A stretch of 8,673 bases of DNA from Ventricola sp017626895 (GTDB lineage Bacteria > Bacillota > Clostridia > Christensenellales > Aristaeellaceae). A program made the translations under genes and the position numbers. The DNA is taken from positions 1 through 8,673 of the forward strand of contig JAGAHV010000180.1 in assembly GCA_017626895.1 (NCBI GenBank), given 5' to 3'. The notes beneath the pieces were generated by a model. The model searched no databases and had not been told where the DNA came from. It saw only the letters and a list, made by a program, of their open reading frames with translations. Of this stretch, positions 6,598 through 8,673 are shown one piece after another (position 1 is the first letter of the stretch; the number at the start of each line of letters is the position of its first letter).

Positions 6598-7719
6598 TTA
6601 TTCTTTGGGATAAGATTCCAGAACGTCCGTGATTGCGGGCACCAATACCTGCCTTCTGGAAATTCCGGGTGTTAGGATATACGATGTCCCGTCAAATTCC
6701 GCGGCATCGCCGAATGCGGCTTCGATCACTTCCGCGGCTGCAGGATCGGAAGGCACAAGGTATGTGACGGACAGATCATCGTGGAAAATACTGAGCTGCG
6801 CAAAGGCCATATCCATACCGGCAGCAGGAAGAGCGGACGGAATAAACGCTTTCATTCTCTCCGCCATTTCCCGCGCGGCGGGTTCATCATACACATTGAT
6901 GCAGCCGATGGAATAATGCCTGCCGCCAGTCTCGTATTCCTTATAATCACTGTAAAAAATCTCTTCATCCGTCATGCCGTCATAGGAAAGCGATGCTTTA
7001 AACATTTCCTGATAAAAAGCATTGGTATCCGAAATCCCGGCTATTTTGCTGAGCGCTTTCAGCGCTTCCCGGTCCGCGAAGCTTGTCGAGCCGGATTGAA
7101 GATTCTGGGTATCGGAAAGAACCGCGCCCATCATGACCAATGCCGTCTGCCGGTCCGGTTCCAGCCCGTAATTCCGGTAACGGATCCATATAATCGTAGC
7201 CGTCGACCCGAGCGGACGCGCATCATAGATCAGCTGGTTGCCGGTGGTGACGGCGCCGTCGCCGTGATGGTCGATAATGCTCAGAACAGTTGCATCCTTC
7301 AGGCCTTCGGCCGACTGGGTGTACTCGCTGTGGTCGACCAGTACCATGCTGCATCCGGCGGCGTCCTCCAACACTTCGGGCGAGTCCAGGCCCGCGGCCT
7401 CCAGAATGTATCGGGTCTCGTTGTTGATGGGATCCAGGACAACAGGACGGGCATCATACCCCAGCGCCCGGAGCAAAGCCGCATAGGCGATAGAGCTGCC
7501 GACGGTATCGGCATCGGGGCTCTTGTGACCCGTCACATAGATTGTGCCCTCGATCTTGCCCAGGCCCTCCAATTCGCTGCGGTTGATCCGGATGTTCAGG
7601 TCACGCTCTGCCTCAAAATCAGACAGAGCGGCATTTCTGCCTAAGGCAAAGCATCCGAGCCCTGACGCAATGAAAGCGATCAGCAGAGCGATAACGAGCC
7701 ATGTTTTTTTCTGAATCAT
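6598..7719 (-). CDS. Membrane-anchored family II (DHH) Mn-dependent inorganic pyrophosphatase-like protein
   Basis: 373 residues from ATG 7717-7719, which has GGAGG (7730-7734) 10 bases upstream. Residues 7-27 form one hydrophobic segment after a KK pair, a signal anchor; GLGC (20-23) is only a poor lipobox. A linker to about 57 leads to the DHH domain: GHKSPDAD (64-71, metal ligands H65, D69, D71), VLVDHSEYTQS (127-136), IIDHH (148-152), GSTATIIW (171-178) and LSDT (201-204). The DHHA2 domain follows, with SRRQVLVP (354-361) in place of the usual SRKK substrate-binding loop, one residue shorter. Family II enzymes split cytoplasmic PPi to phosphate and are normally about 310 residues and soluble. 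With this anchor the catalytic domain would be outside the membrane if the usual topology holds, so the substrate may differ. It has its own promoter and lies divergent to the phosphoribosyltransferase-like gene. Confidence 0.85.
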   Translation of the reverse strand: MIQKKTWLVIALLIAFIASGLGCFALGRNAALSDFEAERDLNIRINRSELEGLGKIEGTIYVTGHKSPDADTVGSSIAYAALLRALGYDARPVVLDPINNETRYILEAAGLDSPEVLEDAAGCSMVLVDHSEYTQSAEGLKDATVLSIIDHHGDGAVTTGNQLIYDARPLGSTATIIWIRYRNYGLEPDRQTALVMMGAVLSDTQNLQSGSTSFADREALKALSKIAGISDTNAFYQEMFKASLSYDGMTDEEIFYSDYKEYETGGRHYSIGCINVYDEPAAREMAERMKAFIPSALPAAGMDMAFAQLSIFHDDLSVTYLVPSDPAAAEVIEAAFGDAAEFDGTSYILTPGISRRQVLVPAITDVLESYPKE

Positions 7720-7764
7720 TTTTTGGAAACCTCCATAATTCAGGCTTATCTGTATAACCAAGTC

Positions 7765-7793
7765 ATCTTATCACAGTCTCGCGGCCCTGTAAA
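7765..7793 (-). promoter_or_regulatory. Sigma-A-type promoter for the pyrophosphatase gene
   Basis: Minus strand: -35 TTTACA (7788-7793), 17-base spacer, -10 TAAGAT (7765-7770) preceded by TGA as an extended -10. It lies about 45 bases before the start codon. Confidence 0.55.
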
Positions 7794-7874
7794 TGAAATA
7801 ATCCGGGAGGTTTTTTACGAGGTTTTCCCGCGCCTCCGAACAGCTACGTTTTTGTCAAATCCGTCACTTTTTGT

Positions 7875-7903
7875 TTTACACCGGGCGATCGGTGTGGTAG
7901 AAT
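7875..7903 (+). promoter_or_regulatory. Sigma-A-type promoter for the phosphoribosyltransferase-like gene
   Basis: -35 TTTACA (7875-7880), exact 17-base spacer, -10 TAGAAT (7898-7903); five of six bases match consensus in each box. Transcription would start near 7910, leaving a leader of about 65 bases. Confidence 0.72.
7878..7895. promoter_or_regulatory. Inverted repeat inside promoter spacer, possible operator
   Basis: ACACCG-GGCGAT-CGGTGT: 6-bp perfect arms around 6 bases, overlapping the end of the -35 and filling the spacer up to just before the -10. A dimeric repressor here would block RNA polymerase. The binding protein is unknown. Confidence 0.35.
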
Positions 7904-7918
7904 CAAAGCACAGAAGGT

Positions 7919-7935
7919 TCCGGACCCGGTCCGGA
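7919..7935. repeat. 17-base inverted repeat in the 5' leader
   Basis: TCCGGACC-C-GGTCCGGA has two perfect 8-bp arms around one base, starting about 10 bases after the predicted transcription start. It may be an operator half of a pair with the spacer repeat, or a small leader hairpin; too little loop for a strong RNA stem of full length. Confidence 0.45.
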
Positions 7936-7975
7936 GAACAAACACGGAAACAACAAAAAGGAAGGAGCTGCAGCC

Positions 7976-8614
7976 ATGGGTATTTCAACGTCACATCTGC
8001 GGGAAGAAACACACAGCATTCCTCTTCGGATTGCCAAAGGGCATTTCGCCACCAACAAATGCCATGTAAACTACTATGTTGACATGACCTATACCAAACA
8101 CCGTCTGGCGGAGGCGCATGAAGCGGCAAAGGAACTGGTACAGAAGCTGGACAAGACCTCTCCGATTGACAGCATTCTGTGCCTGGAGGGGACGGAGGTC
8201 CTTGGAACCTGCATCGCGGAGGAACTGATCCAGGCCGGCATCCGCATCACGAACGAACACGGGACAATTTACGTCGTGACGCCGGAGCTGACCAGCTCGA
8301 ACCAGATCATTTTCCGCAGCAATACCGCGCACCTGATCCGCAACCGCCACGTGCTGATTCTTGCGGCGAGCGTCGCCACCGGCGCCATGGTGCTGGACGC
8401 GGTCAACGCGGTGAAATATTACGGCGGCATGCCGGAGGGAATCTGCGCCATCTTCTCCGCCGGACAGAAGTGCGCGGGGCTGCCGATCACGACCATCTTC
8501 GGCTCGGAGCTGCTGGGTGACTTTATGTGCGCTCCGGCAACGGACTGCCCGCTCTGCAAGGCCGGTGTGAAACTGGATGCGCTGGTCAACAGCTACGGCA
8601 TTTCCAGTCTGTGA
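7976..8614 (+). CDS. Phosphoribosyltransferase-fold protein (orotate PRTase-like)
   Basis: 212 residues from ATG 7976, with AAGGAG (7962-7967) 8 bases upstream. After an N-terminal hood-like part (VNYYVDMTYTKHRLAEA, 31-47), the type I PRTase core appears: ILCLEGTEVLGT (67-78), TIYVVTPE (97-104), then HVLILAASVATGAMVLDAV (125-143), which takes the place of the PRPP-binding loop (usual form: hydrophobic run, two acids, then xxTTG/S). Here the two acidic residues are Ala-Ala, while the ATG-type glycine turn is kept. Three cysteines near the end (C185, C191, C194; CPLCKAG) could bind metal. Similar proteins in Lachnospiraceae are usually labelled orotate or generic phosphoribosyltransferases; the missing acids make ordinary catalysis doubtful. 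Own promoter; no partner gene is visible before the window ends. Confidence 0.75.
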   Translation: MGISTSHLREETHSIPLRIAKGHFATNKCHVNYYVDMTYTKHRLAEAHEAAKELVQKLDKTSPIDSILCLEGTEVLGTCIAEELIQAGIRITNEHGTIYVVTPELTSSNQIIFRSNTAHLIRNRHVLILAASVATGAMVLDAVNAVKYYGGMPEGICAIFSAGQKCAGLPITTIFGSELLGDFMCAPATDCPLCKAGVKLDALVNSYGISSL

Positions 8615-8673
8615 AAGCCGGGACCGGGATCCGGATCAATGGAACCCGGAGAAGCGCTTTGGGCTTATCAGAC
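8615..8673. other. 3' flank of the PRTase-like gene
   Basis: 59 bases to the window end. GC-rich with repeated CCGG/GATCC words (CCGGG near 8622 and CCCGG near 8646 can pair), but no firm stem plus U-run, so no terminator is called. Confidence 0.3.

Larger units (their letters stand above)
7720..7975. other. Divergent intergenic control region
   Basis: 256 bases separate the start codons of the two outward-facing genes. They hold one promoter for each gene, two inverted repeats on the phosphoribosyltransferase side, and between the promoters a pyrimidine- and T-rich stretch (7801-7875) in which I recognise no gene or RNA. Confidence 0.5.

Noticed and set aside
6781..7644. 287-codon plus-strand open frame opposite the pyrophosphatase
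   Set aside because: Antisense shadow; the DHH motifs on the minus strand are decisive.
7699..7719. Lipoprotein signal in the pyrophosphatase (GLGC)
   Set aside because: The -3 position is Gly rather than Leu/Val/Ile, so a plain signal anchor fits better.
7801..7875. Riboswitch or leader RNA in the divergent region
   Set aside because: The T-rich stretch lies upstream of both promoters as read for their own genes and shows no recognisable conserved riboswitch core.
1..8673. CRISPR array or cas genes accompanying the CARF-HEPN protein
   Set aside because: No regularly spaced direct repeats and no other cas-like protein found in the window.

Overview
The window reads as chromosomal DNA of a low-to-mid GC member of the Bacillota, most likely a gut- or rumen-type Clostridia (Lachnospiraceae-like). 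This is inferred from strong Shine-Dalgarno sites (GGAGG, AAGGAG), sigma-A-like promoters, a CotH-family protein, a family II (DHH) pyrophosphatase and a C-terminal phosphoribosyltransferase-like protein of a type I associate with Lachnospiraceae. Base composition and codon use look even across the window, and I see no insertion sequence, integrase, tRNA, rRNA or CRISPR repeat array.

Layout. Bases 3-2830 (+) hold a two-gene unit: the 3' part of a CARF-HEPN ribonuclease-like protein of the TM1812/Csm6-Csx1 type, cut by the window start, overlapping by 4 bases (ATGA) a complete MATE-family efflux transporter. A 280-base gap follows, with a 14-bp palindrome and a long 19-bp hairpin. Then come minus-strand genes: a secreted CotH-family protein (3111-4586) with its own promoter, a 108-residue protein of unknown function (4736-5062), and a 319-residue protein of unknown function with a TTG start (5348-6307). 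A 290-base gap holds what looks like a broken C-terminal gene fragment on the plus strand (about 6363-6583). A membrane-anchored family II inorganic pyrophosphatase (6598-7719, minus) lies divergent from a phosphoribosyltransferase-fold protein (7976-8614, plus). Each of these last two has a recognisable promoter in the shared 256-base region, and the second also has two inverted repeats around its promoter and leader.

The most notable point is the translational coupling of a CARF-HEPN protein to a MATE transporter. CARF-HEPN proteins are normally cyclic-oligoadenylate-activated RNases of type III CRISPR systems. Here the DxTHG-type motif appears replaced, no cas gene or array is visible, and the partner is an ion-coupled efflux pump. 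Whether this is a real two-component defence or stress module or a chance pairing cannot be settled from one window. The remaining genes look like separate housekeeping or accessory transcription units.
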